A DNA stretch of 64,000 nt from CAWCAW01 sp963793645. GTDB taxonomy: Bacteria; Actinomycetota; Acidimicrobiia; Acidimicrobiales; UBA8190. The notes under the pieces are model-generated. The model was given only the letters and a program-made list of their open reading frames with translations, was not told the origin of the DNA and did no database searches. The stretch is taken from contig CAWCAW010000004.1 in assembly GCA_963793645.1 (NCBI GenBank), positions 1 through 64,000 of the forward strand, given 5' to 3'. A program made the translations under genes and the position numbers. Below are positions 27,547 through 36,594 of this stretch, piece after piece. The number at the start of each line of letters is the position of its first letter. The first letter of the stretch is position 1.

Positions 27547-27573
27547 GTCTGCTCAATATCTGGGTCGGTCACG

Positions 27574-28239
27574 GTGGTGAGGGCGGGAAGCGCCCGCCGG
27601 CCTTCGGAGCGCTCGGTGGACACCCGTCGCACCCTGGTGGAGGCGGCCATCGACGTGCTTCGCCACGACGGATTCAGTGCGGCCACGGCCCGCACCATCG
27701 CCAGCCGGGCGGGTTCGAATCAGGGCCTGGTCTTCTATCACTTCGGGTCGGTAACGAACCTCTTGCTGGCCGCTCTGGACGAGGTGAGCAGCCGACGCCG
27801 AGCCCGTTACGAGTCTGCCCTCGCCGATGTGCGCTCGCCCAGTGATCTCGTCGAGCTGGCGGCGCGGGTCTTCAGAGAGGATCTCGATTCCAAGGACGCC
27901 GCGCTGTTGGTGGAGATGATCGCCGGTTCGACGTCCACACCGGGACTCGGCGTCGAGGTCAAGGCCAGAGTGCAACCCTGGATCGGGTTCGCCGCCGACG
28001 CGTTGGGAACGGTCCTCGATCGCTCTGCGCTCGGTGGCGTAGTCGATACATCCGAGCTGGCTTTGGTGGTCGTCTCGTTGTATTTGGGCCTCGAGCTGTT
28101 GTCGCACCTCGACGGTGACCGAGCCCCGGCGCTGGCTCTGTTCGACCGGGCCCGTCAGCTGGCCGGCGTGGCCGACCTCTTCGCCGCCATCTCGCCCACA
28201 CCGGCGCGACCCTCGCCGGTCGAAAAGGAGGACACATGA
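27574..28239 (+). CDS. TetR/AcrR-family transcriptional regulator
   Basis: The 221-residue protein has an N-terminal HTH (TRRTLVEAAIDVLRHDGFSA then TIASRAGSNQGLVFYHFGS, about 18-66) and a C-terminal all-helical ligand domain. It follows the 22-bp palindrome and should bind there. The stop overlaps the start of the NAD(P)-binding gene by 4 nt (ATGA), so the two are cotranslated. Adjacent GTG codons at 27574 and 27577 are possible starts. The ligand is unknown. Confidence 0.9.
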   Translation: MVRAGSARRPSERSVDTRRTLVEAAIDVLRHDGFSAATARTIASRAGSNQGLVFYHFGSVTNLLLAALDEVSSRRRARYESALADVRSPSDLVELAARVFREDLDSKDAALLVEMIAGSTSTPGLGVEVKARVQPWIGFAADALGTVLDRSALGGVVDTSELALVVVSLYLGLELLSHLDGDRAPALALFDRARQLAGVADLFAAISPTPARPSPVEKEDT

Positions 28240-29201
28240 GCCATCCACGTATCGAACCCACCGCTCCCCCATCGTTCGCCACCAACACCGACACCGGCTT
28301 GGACGTGGTCACCGGGGCATTCAGCTATTCGGGCCAGGCCATCGCCCGCCATCTGCTGGGCGCCGGTCGCCGTGTGCGCACGTTGACGGGCCATCCCGAA
28401 CGCGGGAACGGACAGCAAGACATCGATGTCCACGCTCTTGACTTCGAGGATCCTTCCGCCTTGGTGGCATCGCTCATCGGGGCCACCACCTTGTACAACA
28501 CCTATTGGGTCCGCTTTGCCCATGGTGGGGTCGATCACTCGATGGCCGTGAACCATTCGCGCACCCTGTTCGAAGCTGCCCGACGGGCCGGGGTACGCAA
28601 GATCGTCCACGTCTCGATCCTCAACCCTTCGACGTCGTCTCCCTACACCTACTTCCGTGGCAAGGCCCTCGTCGAACAGGCGTTGGCCGACACGGGCGTG
28701 CCTTACGCATCGCTGCGACCATCGGTGCTGTTCGACGAAGGCGGTGTCCTGATCAACAACATCGCGTGGCTGCTGCGCCATCTGCCCGTGTTCGCGGTGG
28801 GCGGTGACGGCGCCTACCGGGTACGGCCCACCCACGTGGACGATCTGGTCCGCTTGGCCGTGCGGGTGGCGACTGACCCCGACGTGCAGACCATCGACGC
28901 CGTGGGACCAGAGCGACCGACGTTCATGGAATTGGTGACCCATATCCGCCAAGCCGTGGGCAGCCGGGCCCGCATCGTGCGCGTGCCGCCCGCATTGCTC
29001 TTGGGCACGTCGAAGGTCCTCGGTCTAGCGATGCGCGACGTCTTGCTCACCGCCGATGAGTACTTCTCCATGGCACAGGGGCTGGCCGACTCATCGGCGC
29101 CGGCCACCGGGGTGGTGTCGGTGTCGCAGTGGGTGACCGACCACGGCGACACCCTGGGACGCCGCTACGCCAACGAAATCAATCGCCACTTCCGTCGCTG
29201 A
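28236..29201 (+). CDS. NAD(P)-binding (NmrA/SDR-like) protein
   Basis: The 321-residue protein has an atypical SDR fold. The nucleotide-binding motif is VVTGAFSYSGQAIARHL (about 25-41), a variant of TGxxGxxG; a Tyr-x3-Lys-like YTYFRGK follows near 142. It resembles NmrA/complex I NDUFA9-like sensors and reductases. It is translationally coupled to tetR and may make or sense the TetR ligand (inferred). A compact hairpin follows 11 nt after its stop. Confidence 0.82.
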   Translation: MSHPRIEPTAPPSFATNTDTGLDVVTGAFSYSGQAIARHLLGAGRRVRTLTGHPERGNGQQDIDVHALDFEDPSALVASLIGATTLYNTYWVRFAHGGVDHSMAVNHSRTLFEAARRAGVRKIVHVSILNPSTSSPYTYFRGKALVEQALADTGVPYASLRPSVLFDEGGVLINNIAWLLRHLPVFAVGGDGAYRVRPTHVDDLVRLAVRVATDPDVQTIDAVGPERPTFMELVTHIRQAVGSRARIVRVPPALLLGTSKVLGLAMRDVLLTADEYFSMAQGLADSSAPATGVVSVSQWVTDHGDTLGRRYANEINRHFRR

Positions 29202-29212
29202 TCGACACCCAT

Positions 29213-29229
29213 CGGGGTGGCACACCCCG
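29213..29229 (+). terminator. Hairpin terminator after the NAD(P)-binding gene
   Basis: CGGGGTG and CACCCCG make a 7-bp stem with a 3-nt GCA loop, 11 nt after the stop codon. There is no T run, as is common in high-GC actinobacteria. Confidence 0.5.
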
Positions 29230-29364
29230 TCAACAGGGGGCCCGGCCCTCACCACAATGTGGGAACAACGGCGCCCTTCTGCCGCAAGCATTCCCCCTCC
29301 GGCCGTTCTAGTAGTGAGTCCACTACCCAGAGTGATACTCACATGGTCCCTTCATGCCCAGTGC

Positions 29365-29402
29365 CAACGACCCCCGGGACCTTCCTCCTCCGGGGGTCGT
29401 TG
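29365..29402 (+). promoter_or_regulatory. 13-bp perfect hairpin in the leader of the next gene
   Basis: CAACGACCCCCGG (29365-29377) pairs exactly with CCGGGGGTCGTTG (29390-29402) across a 12-nt loop containing CTTCCTCCT. It lies 30 nt before the GTG of the membrane-anchored protein. It may be a second terminator or an attenuator in the leader; the loop could base-pair with a Shine-Dalgarno sequence (inferred). The rest of 29230-29432 holds no gene I can see. Confidence 0.5.
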
Positions 29403-29432
29403 CGCAATCGAGTACGAGAAGGTCGGAGCGCA

Positions 29433-30224
29433 GTGCGTCAGTTGCCTGTTCGCCATCATCGGTCGGAGCGCCAGCAATCGCCTCCAGGACCCGACGCCAC
29501 TGCGGACGCCGCATCGACCACGTGGTTCGGGCAGGCGGCTCGCTTCGTCGGCTTCGTGCTCGGCGCCGCCGTGTTCACATTCGTCCTTTCGGGCGCATTG
29601 GCGACACCGGCTGACGCCGGTGCTTTACCCGACGGCCTGGTCTGGCCGGACGGTCTCGCATCCACAACCGGGCTCATTGCACCATCTGGTGTTTTGTCGG
29701 ACGTCACCACGACCGGCACGACACCCGACGTCTCCACCGTGGTCAGCGCGGTGCCCATTGCCTCCGAAGTCTCGAGCACCCCGGTGGGGGCAGTGGTGGC
29801 CACGCTGTCTGACGGCGAGGTCGCCAAGCAGGTTGGGTCCGATGCCACCGATGGGACGGGCGGGGCCGCCTCACACACTGGACTCGGCCCCATCACCTCG
29901 ACACCGGGGTCGGGCCACAAATCCGCCCCGCCTGTCACGGGACCGCACGTGCATGGTGCTGATCAAACCCGCCAAAGTGCCGGTGTTGACAGTGCCACTG
30001 CGGCGGTGCCGATTTCATTGACCGGTGTCTCGGCATTGCCCCCGCTGTCGCTTCCGTCGGCCAAGTCGAACGCCAGCCTTTCTCCTAGCCATGGAAACGG
30101 ACCCTTCGATGGCCTGGCTGCCATGGTCTTGTTGGTGCCCGCGTTGATCATCGGTGCGCTGGCCTTGGCGCTGCGTCGCAACAAGCACCTCTTGCACCGC
30201 ACCCCGTGGGCGCGTCCGGGTTAG
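29433..30224 (+). CDS. Exported protein anchored at both ends, Ser/Thr/Val-rich
   Basis: The GTG at 29433, 10 nt after GAGAAGG, gives 263 residues. A hydrophobic signal or anchor (about 30-52, ending near ALATPADA) is followed by about 165 residues of low-complexity Thr/Ser/Val/Pro sequence. A C-terminal helix (about 228-248) then leads to a basic tail (RRNKHLLHRTPWARP). No family is recognised. The layout fits a surface protein spanning the wall. The next gene also codes for an exported low-complexity protein. Confidence 0.6.
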   Translation: MRQLPVRHHRSERQQSPPGPDATADAASTTWFGQAARFVGFVLGAAVFTFVLSGALATPADAGALPDGLVWPDGLASTTGLIAPSGVLSDVTTTGTTPDVSTVVSAVPIASEVSSTPVGAVVATLSDGEVAKQVGSDATDGTGGAASHTGLGPITSTPGSGHKSAPPVTGPHVHGADQTRQSAGVDSATAAVPISLTGVSALPPLSLPSAKSNASLSPSHGNGPFDGLAAMVLLVPALIIGALALALRRNKHLLHRTPWARPG

Positions 30225-30301
30225 CGGTCACGTAGGACTCCAGGCGGCCCGCGCCGCCCAATCATCGACAGCAATTCACACTCCCAGAAAGCGAGATCAA
30301 A

Positions 30302-30937
30302 ATGCTGAAACTCTTCACGCGTGCACCCGTGGCCGTCGCCACCGGCACCGGCGCCTTCGTGGTGGGCCTGGCGTTGGCGTCGGCACTCTCAGGAACAGCC
30401 AATGCCGACACCACGTGCCCGAGCATGCCCACGTCGGTCCCCGGCGCCGTCCAACCAGCACAGCTATCGGGTGCACCGGCAACCGTGGGGTCGTTCGGAA
30501 GCGCCGGCAGTGACGGCGCCTCGGGCGGCGGTAATGGCTCGACGTCATCGACGGCGGCGTCGGGCGGCACCGGCTCCACCGCCGGTCAGTCCGGGTCTAC
30601 GCCCAGTGGCTCGGGCGCGTCAGGCACGTCGAGCGACTCGAGCGGCTCGGGCCGGTCGAACGACCCGCTGATCAATGCCTACGCTCCGGTCAACGGCACC
30701 GGCGGCGGCTCGTCGAGCACGGGACGCCTGGTGAACGCGGATGCCCCCGTGCAGACCCCGTCCGGTTCCAGTGGCTCGGGTGCCTCGGGCTCTCCGTGGA
30801 TCGCCGCCAATGCTCCTGTTGACGGTCCCGGCACCAGTGGTGGCAGCTCGTCGGCGACGGGGTCAATCATCAACGTCAACTCACCCGTGCAAACGGGTTC
30901 GACACCAAGCAGCTCGGGCACCAGTCCGCTGGGTTGA
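30302..30937 (+). CDS. Secreted Gly/Ser-rich protein with four N-x-x-(A/S)PV repeats
   Basis: The 211-residue protein has a signal peptide ending near GTANADT (residue 36) and a Gly/Ser-rich linker. Four evenly spaced motifs follow: LINAYAPVNG, LVNADAPVQT, WIAANAPVDG and IINVNSPVQT, each separated by Gly/Ser spacers. The family is unknown to me. Short beta-prone repeats in a flexible chain recall amyloid-forming surface proteins such as chaplins, but this is only a likeness. A strong hairpin terminator follows. Confidence 0.62.
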   Translation: MLKLFTRAPVAVATGTGAFVVGLALASALSGTANADTTCPSMPTSVPGAVQPAQLSGAPATVGSFGSAGSDGASGGGNGSTSSTAASGGTGSTAGQSGSTPSGSGASGTSSDSSGSGRSNDPLINAYAPVNGTGGGSSSTGRLVNADAPVQTPSGSSGSGASGSPWIAANAPVDGPGTSGGSSSATGSIINVNSPVQTGSTPSSSGTSPLG

Positions 30938-30984
30938 CCAACTGACTTGGCGGCGCGTCGACGGCGCGCCTTTGCATGACGTCA

Positions 30985-31028
30985 CCAAGTGCCCGCCTCC
31001 ATGCCATGTGGTCGAGGCGGGCACTTGG
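30985..31028 (+). terminator. Strong hairpin terminator
   Basis: CCAAGTGCCCGCCTC (30985-30999) and GAGGCGGGCACTTGG (31014-31028) form a perfect 15-bp stem with a 14-nt loop. It lies 48 nt after the stop of the repeat protein. Confidence 0.75.
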
Positions 31029-31093
31029 CCGTCTGTGCATCCCTGGACGGTCCTGATCGATCGACGACACGAGAACTACGTGGGACCACCCGA

Positions 31094-31107
31094 GTGATAC
31101 TTCTCAC
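31094..31107. promoter_or_regulatory. CRP/FNR-like site (GTGA-N6-TCAC)
   Basis: GTGATACTTCTCAC has perfect GTGA and TCAC half sites six bases apart, followed at once by GTTGACT, a fair -35 element. A related GAGTGATAC(TCAC) element occurs at 29331-29345 upstream of the anchored protein. It could place the phosphoesterase gene under a cAMP-type regulator. The support is a sequence match only. Confidence 0.3.
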
Positions 31108-31237
31108 GTTGACTTCGCGCTTAGAGGTGACAGCCAAGTGTTCGCGCAGATTTCACCCTTGGGTAACGAACGTGCCATCACCATAGGTGAGGCTTACCGA
31201 AGCCCAACCGGGCCCCGTATCCCCGAGGAGGATGGTG

Positions 31238-32731
31238 ATGACGAACGGTCGCGACGACGAACGGTCACGCCACGACCGCGGCGCACTACCCGGCTTCAGC
31301 GCACCCGTCAGCCGGCGTCGCTTCCTGCAGACAACGATGGCAGCCGGCATCGCCGGCGCCGGGTTGAACGCACGTTCGGGTGCATTGCTCGACAGAGCAC
31401 TGGCGCACACGGCTGCAGCGCGCGACATCAACGACGTCAACCACGTCGTCATCTTGATGCAGGAGAATCGCTCGTTCGATCACTATTTCGGCACGCTCTC
31501 GCACACGCGAGGATTCTCTGATCGCCATGTCTTGCATCAACGCGTCGCCGGCAAGCGCTACCCGATATTCGATCAGTTCGGCTACCAACCAGGCCAAGGT
31601 CCGGATCCGGCTGGGTACCTGCAGCCGTTTCACCTCGTGAGCGATCCACCTCAACAAGACGGGCAGACGACCAACGACATCACCCACAACTGGGGTCCAC
31701 AGCACACCAGTTGGAACGACGGCGCCATGGACGGCTTTGTGACCACCCACATGGCCGCTGACGGCGTGGCCAACGGGTTGGTGACGATGGGATATTTCAC
31801 CCGACAGGACTTGGCCTTCTACTACGCCTTGGCCGACGCCTTCACCATCTGCGACGGGTACCACTGCTCGGTGCTCGGACCCACCGACCCCAATCGCGTC
31901 ATGTCCATATCGGCGACCATCGACCCCGCCGGCGCGGGCGGTGGCCCGGTGCTGGAGACCTATACATCTGACCGTCAAACGCACTACGGCACCTTTACGT
32001 GGGAGACCATGCCGGAACGTCTCGCTGGCGCGGGGGTCAGCTGGAAGGTCTACAACGATCCCACCGCGCTCCTCGAACTGAGCCCGTTCCCGTACTTCAA
32101 GACCTTCAGCGACCCGTCCACGCCCGCCGAGGTGGCGCTGGCGGCCCAGGCTCTGAGCCCCGTCTACCCGACATCGTTCATGGCGGATGTGGCGGCGGGA
32201 ACCCTTCCGGCGGTGTCGTGGATCATGCCGCCACTAGCCGAGTGCGAACACCCGGCTGCCCCACCCGAATACGGCGAGTACCTCGTTTCGCAGATCCTCA
32301 GCACGTTGGTGTCCAACCCCGACGTGTGGGCGCAGACCGTGTTCTTCATCGTCTATGACGAGAACGGCGGCTTCTTCGACCACGTGCCTCCACCCACACC
32401 GGCCGGCGGCACCGACGGCGAGCACCTGACGGTGAGCCCTTTGCCGGCAGCAGCATCGGGAATCGCCGGGCCCATCGGTCTCGGCTTCAGAACCCCGTGT
32501 CTCGTGGTCTCGCCATTCAGTCGTGGCGGATACTTTTGTTCCGACACCTTCGACCACACATCAGTTCTTCGATTCCTCGAAACGCGTTTTGGCGTCCCTG
32601 TGCCGAACCTGTCGACGTGGCGACGCAGCGTCACCGGGGATCTCACCACCGCGCTCGAGCCCCCAACCCATCAGTTCCCGATCTCCCGGCGACTTCTCTG
32701 GGCGACACCACCGTGGCCGAGCAGGCCGTGA
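31238..32731 (+). CDS. Tat-exported phosphoesterase (AcpA/phospholipase C type), C-terminus frameshifted
   Basis: The ATG at 31238, 6 nt after GAGGAGG, starts a Tat signal (SRRRFLQTTMAAG). The body matches the phosphoesterase/acid phosphatase AcpA-phospholipase C family: HVVILMQENRSFDHYFGTL, the DGYHCSVLGPTDPNR segment, and FIVYDENGGFFDHVPPP, which supply metal and catalytic residues. It would cleave phosphate esters or phospholipids outside the cell. The frame ends early at 32731. Restoring one base near 32661-32671 gives ...LPATSLGDTTVAEQAV... to 32841, a normal family tail, for 534 residues in all. Confidence 0.87.
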   Translation: MTNGRDDERSRHDRGALPGFSAPVSRRRFLQTTMAAGIAGAGLNARSGALLDRALAHTAAARDINDVNHVVILMQENRSFDHYFGTLSHTRGFSDRHVLHQRVAGKRYPIFDQFGYQPGQGPDPAGYLQPFHLVSDPPQQDGQTTNDITHNWGPQHTSWNDGAMDGFVTTHMAADGVANGLVTMGYFTRQDLAFYYALADAFTICDGYHCSVLGPTDPNRVMSISATIDPAGAGGGPVLETYTSDRQTHYGTFTWETMPERLAGAGVSWKVYNDPTALLELSPFPYFKTFSDPSTPAEVALAAQALSPVYPTSFMADVAAGTLPAVSWIMPPLAECEHPAAPPEYGEYLVSQILSTLVSNPDVWAQTVFFIVYDENGGFFDHVPPPTPAGGTDGEHLTVSPLPAAASGIAGPIGLGFRTPCLVVSPFSRGGYFCSDTFDHTSVLRFLETRFGVPVPNLSTWRRSVTGDLTTALEPPTHQFPISRRLLWATPPWPSRP

Positions 32732-32869
32732 TCAACGCGCTGGCCGGAACCGAGGACGACGGCGTTGATTACCCGTCGCCCACCAGCAACTCCATGCCTC
32801 GCCAAGAGACGACTCCGACGCGCCGACGCACACGTCGCTGAGGTCCATGGCAGGGCGCAGTGGCTCCAA

Positions 32870-33754
32870 TCAGCCGGCGCCGACAGACGCCAAGGTCTGG
32901 ATGGCCTCGGTGTCCAAGGCGAGATGCACGGCGGCCAAGTTCTCCTCCAGATGCTCGAGCGAGGACGTCCCCGGAATCAGCAACAACCTGGGCGCCCGGT
33001 CGAGCAACCACGCCAGGGCCACCTGAGCGGCGGTGGCACCCAGGCGCTGCGCGGTCGTCACCACGCCAGTGGCCCGAAGGACGGGGTTCTCGGGATTGAA
33101 AGCCGACCCGAGCGGGAAGAAGGGCACATAGGGCACCCCGTCGTCCCGACAGGCGTCGAAGACGTCCTGCCCGGAGCGATCGGCGACGCTGTAAGGATTC
33201 TGCACACAGGCCACCTCCATGCGGGCTCCGGCCGCTTCGTATTCCACGAGGTTCACATTGCTCAGGCCGATGCCCCCGATCAGGCCTTCGCTGCGCATGG
33301 CCATCATCGCTTCGACCTGCTCGGTGAACGGCACGTCCGAATCAGGATGGCGGCGCAAGTTGACGACGGGGACCTGCTCGAGCTCGAGCGCGGCCAGGTT
33401 GGCCAGCACCCCGGCTCGGAGCTCCTCGGGACGCTGGGCGGCCAGCCAATGCCCTTGGTCGTTGCGGGCGGCCCCCACCTTTGACACGAGCACCAGATCC
33501 TCGGGATAGGGATACAGGGCGCTGTGGATGAGCTCGTTGGCGACGTCGGGCCCGTAGAACTGCGCGGTATCGATGTGGTTAACGCCCGTGTCGACCGCCC
33601 GGCGCAAGATGGCGATGGCTTGGTCACGGTCCTTGGGAGGTCCAAAGACGCCTCGGCCGGGAAGCTGCATGGCGCCGAAGCCCATCCGGCCCACGGGGCG
33701 ATTCGAGAGCAATACGGTCTCACTGGTCATGGCGCCCATCATGTCGTGCGCCAC
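32870..33754 (-). CDS. Aldo/keto reductase
   Basis: The 294-residue (beta/alpha)8 oxidoreductase has the family motifs GMGFGAMQLPG near residue 23, the Asp/Tyr pair in HIDTAQFYGP (about 61-70), Lys in VLVSKVG, and IGGIGLSNV near 158. NADPH-dependent reduction of aldehydes or ketones is expected. The usual catalytic His after the Lys reads VVNLRRH. The GTG at 33754 and ATG codons at 33742, 33739 and 33730 are all possible starts; none has a clear ribosome site. It is transcribed after the sulfatase at 33787 and 32 bp from it. Confidence 0.87.
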   Translation of the reverse strand: MAHDMMGAMTSETVLLSNRPVGRMGFGAMQLPGRGVFGPPKDRDQAIAILRRAVDTGVNHIDTAQFYGPDVANELIHSALYPYPEDLVLVSKVGAARNDQGHWLAAQRPEELRAGVLANLAALELEQVPVVNLRRHPDSDVPFTEQVEAMMAMRSEGLIGGIGLSNVNLVEYEAAGARMEVACVQNPYSVADRSGQDVFDACRDDGVPYVPFFPLGSAFNPENPVLRATGVVTTAQRLGATAAQVALAWLLDRAPRLLLIPGTSSLEHLEENLAAVHLALDTEAIQTLASVGAG

Positions 33755-33786
33755 ACCCCGGCGCGAACCACCCCCGCCGTCATGGG

Positions 33787-35250
33787 TTAGCTCGTGAAGA
33801 CGCTCGGATGCGGGCGGGCCGGTGGGGTCCGGAAGAACGGCCGCACATACGTCTCCATCAGCTCGTCGACAGCGGAGCCCGCCGAGGGGTCAGGAAGGAG
33901 ATCGTGGTCCTCGAGGGGATCCTCACCGAGGTCGAAGAGTTGGCACGGTACACCGGCGTCCTCGTCGACGACGATCTTGTACCGGTCGGTCTCAAAGGAG
34001 GCGAACCCCCAGTTCTCGCTGATCGACACTTCCCGGGGCTCTGACAACGTTCCCCGCAACCCGTCAAGCACGGACTGGCCTTCTGCACGCGGCATCGCCG
34101 GTGCGCCCGCGATGTCGCGCAGCGTTGCCGGCACGTCGAGCTGCTCGACGAGAGCATCGACGACCCGCGCCGCACAACCACCGGGCGGGCGCACAATGAG
34201 CGGCACCCGCACGGCGGGCTGATAAAGCACGCACTTGGACATGAGCCCGTGGTTGCCACCCATCTCACCGTGATCGCTCGTGTAGATGACCCACGTATTG
34301 TCTAGAAAACCACGCTGATCGAGGGCGCTGAGCATGTTGCCAAGGGCGTGGTCGATGACGGAAATGTCGGCGCTGTAGGCGCGCCGCATGCCCCTGATCG
34401 CCTCATCGGTCATGGTCTCGGAATCCGACAGCCACAAAAACGAGCTGAGCAATGCCCCATACCGGCCCGTCGATTCGAGGCTGGGCCGTCGTGTGGTCGC
34501 CGGCATCGAGACCTCCATGTCCCCGTAGCGATCGACAGCAGCCTGGGGGGCATCCCAGGGATCATGCGGACCGGGGAAACCGACGAACAAGAAGAACGGC
34601 TCCGAGCCTTGGTACTGCTCGATCCAACGCACGGCATCGGCGCCGTGCCAGGTGTCGATATACGCATCGAGGGGGACGGGCATCGGTGTGGAGTCCCACA
34701 TGGGCGCCCGCTTGGTCGCATTGCGACCCGTCTCGTCGTCACCTTGATAGCTGCGATCGGCGATATGCGTCTTGTACGCCTCGAACAGTCCCCGCTCGTG
34801 CAGGAAGTCCGTATAGCGGCTGGGGATGTCGCTCACGAACTTGTCACCGGTTTCGTGAACCTCCGTGAACCCGAGGGCCATGAGGCGCCCGGCCAGGTCG
34901 TCGATGTGTTTCGCCTGGACGATTTCGTCTCGATACAGGTGGGCTTTGCCCAACAAGGTGGTGTGGTACCCGGCCTCGCGCAACGCCCAAACGTAGGTGG
35001 GTGAGTCGCCCGAGATCTCGGCCCAGTTCGTATACACACCGTGATCACGGACATAGCGTTCGGTCATGAACGAAGCCCGGGCCGGCATGCACAGCGGACC
35101 CTGGCACGACACCCTCGAGAACCTCACCCCTTGGGCGGCCAGTCGGTCCAACGTAGGCGTAAGCACCCCGCCGTCTCCGGCGCAACCCATCATGTCGGCA
35201 CGATGCTGATCCGACATGACCAGCACGATGTTCGGAGCACTCGATGTCAC
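33787..35250 (-). CDS. Sulfatase (type I, Cys-type)
   Basis: The 487-residue alkaline-phosphatase-superfamily enzyme has VMSDQHRADMMG (metal-binding Asp pair) near the start, and CMPARASFMT, the C-x-P-x-R signature whose Cys is turned into formylglycine. FPGPHDPWD, YTSDHGEMGGNHG and the SKCVLYQPAVRVP segment supply further metal and substrate residues. No signal peptide is visible, so it may be cytosolic. The GTG at 35250 follows GGGGGG at a good distance. No formylglycine-generating enzyme is in the window, so maturation depends on a gene elsewhere. It may form an operon with the aldo/keto reductase. Confidence 0.88.
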   Translation of the reverse strand: MTSSAPNIVLVMSDQHRADMMGCAGDGGVLTPTLDRLAAQGVRFSRVSCQGPLCMPARASFMTERYVRDHGVYTNWAEISGDSPTYVWALREAGYHTTLLGKAHLYRDEIVQAKHIDDLAGRLMALGFTEVHETGDKFVSDIPSRYTDFLHERGLFEAYKTHIADRSYQGDDETGRNATKRAPMWDSTPMPVPLDAYIDTWHGADAVRWIEQYQGSEPFFLFVGFPGPHDPWDAPQAAVDRYGDMEVSMPATTRRPSLESTGRYGALLSSFLWLSDSETMTDEAIRGMRRAYSADISVIDHALGNMLSALDQRGFLDNTWVIYTSDHGEMGGNHGLMSKCVLYQPAVRVPLIVRPPGGCAARVVDALVEQLDVPATLRDIAGAPAMPRAEGQSVLDGLRGTLSEPREVSISENWGFASFETDRYKIVVDEDAGVPCQLFDLGEDPLEDHDLLPDPSAGSAVDELMETYVRPFFRTPPARPHPSVFTS

Positions 35251-35359
35251 GTACAGCCCCCCAACCACGACGGGTAACGGCTCTCCACCTCAGCCCGAAG
35301 GTACTCCACCACGCTGCTTGTAGAGTCCCATCTCGAAGCACGCCGACGCGGAGGTGCCC

Positions 35360-35794
35360 ATGATCCGTTGGGAGAGCGGCGCCGGACTACGGCGCCAGGC
35401 ACGTGGAAGCGAGATGTGGTTCAAGGCCACCGGCGCGACCACCAGTGGTCGGTTCTCCCTCATGGAACGGACGCTGCCGCCCGGTGGCAGGATGCCGCCG
35501 CCTCACCGCCACATCGGCAACGACGAGGCCTATTTCGTCCTCGACGGGCTCGTCGAGTTCCACGTCGCCGACGAAGTGTTTCCAGGCGAGACCGGCACCT
35601 TCGTGCTCATCTCGGGCGGAGAAGCCCATACCTTCGGGAACACGACCGACGCGCCGGCGCGATTACTGGTATTGCACGCGCCCGCGCTCGATGGCTATTT
35701 CGAGGAGTTGGAGCAACTGTGGGCCGCCCCCCAACCGCCCCCGCCCGACGCCGAAGCTGCCCTCATGCGCCGCCACGGCATGGAACCGACATAA
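35360..35794 (+). CDS. Cupin-domain protein
   Basis: The 144-residue small beta-barrel protein has both cupin motifs: PPHRHIGNDEAYFVLDG (metal ligands His, His, Glu) and GGEAHTFGNTTDAP (His). It is likely a metal-dependent isomerase, dioxygenase or sensor; substrate unknown. The ATG at 35360 is preferred (CGGAGG 6 nt upstream). It is divergent from the sulfatase; the 109 bp between them hold both promoters. Confidence 0.85.
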   Translation: MIRWESGAGLRRQARGSEMWFKATGATTSGRFSLMERTLPPGGRMPPPHRHIGNDEAYFVLDGLVEFHVADEVFPGETGTFVLISGGEAHTFGNTTDAPARLLVLHAPALDGYFEELEQLWAAPQPPPPDAEAALMRRHGMEPT

Positions 35795-35851
35795 GTCGGT
35801 CGGTGCACCGTGGGCGACGCCTGCCCGTCTGACCGGCGCCATGCCGGCGAG

Positions 35852-36343
35852 CTATGAACCGGCCTCAGCTTCCGGCGTCAGGCGCGACAGGCCCGCCATG
35901 GCCAACCCGAGGGCCATGCGGGGGCCGATCGGCCTCACCTTCGGCTCGTGACCCTGATTCTGGGCATGGACGGCGGCAGCGGCCATAACGCCGACCAACC
36001 GCTGCGGAGGGACCGGCTTGCGCAAACAGTCGAAAAGGACCGGACCGAACTTTCGTCGAATGTCGCTCTCGTCGAAGTATTCGAACGCCGAGAAGACGAC
36101 CACGGTGGACGATTCCTCGAGCGCCTCGAGCACGGCGGTGCCGTCTTGACGACGAAGATGCAAGTCGAGAAGCAGGACATCAATATCCTCGCTGGCCAGC
36201 AGCCACGTTGCCGCCGTACCGTCAGCGGCCTCGAGCACGTCGAAGCCCTCTGCTCGCAAGATCGCGGCTGTGGACTGGCGGAGATCCTGTTCGTCGTCGA
36301 CGACGAGAACGGTGGCGCCGCGAGTTTGGCTGTTGGGATCCAT
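35852..36343 (-). CDS. Single-domain response regulator
   Basis: The ATG at 36343, behind GAGGAG, gives 163 residues. The receiver domain has VLVVDDEQD (acidic pocket), phospho-acceptor Asp in VLLLDLHL, and Lys in CLRKPVPP. The rest is a short helical tail with no DNA-binding domain, so it acts through protein contacts or as a phosphate sink. No histidine kinase adjoins it. Confidence 0.85.
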   Translation of the reverse strand: MDPNSQTRGATVLVVDDEQDLRQSTAAILRAEGFDVLEAADGTAATWLLASEDIDVLLLDLHLRRQDGTAVLEALEESSTVVVFSAFEYFDESDIRRKFGPVLFDCLRKPVPPQRLVGVMAAAAVHAQNQGHEPKVRPIGPRMALGLAMAGLSRLTPEAEAGS

Positions 36344-36594
36344 GCGGGTCTCCTCGACCGGCAGACGTCGTGTCAGCCCTCGTTGCGTTATCGGCACGCC
36401 GACAGGGGACGTTGAGGACAACGGCCCAAAAACATGGTGAAGGTCCCCGCCGGGATACCGTGACCCAGGCGCTCGTCAGCGGCGTTTCTGGATGTCGGGT
36501 CCGGGCCCGGTCATGGGTCCGCGGGGGTGCTTGTCGTCGATGCCCAAGCGGGGCAGCATGGGGGTGGCGCAGCCACCGGAGCGGGGGAACGGCG

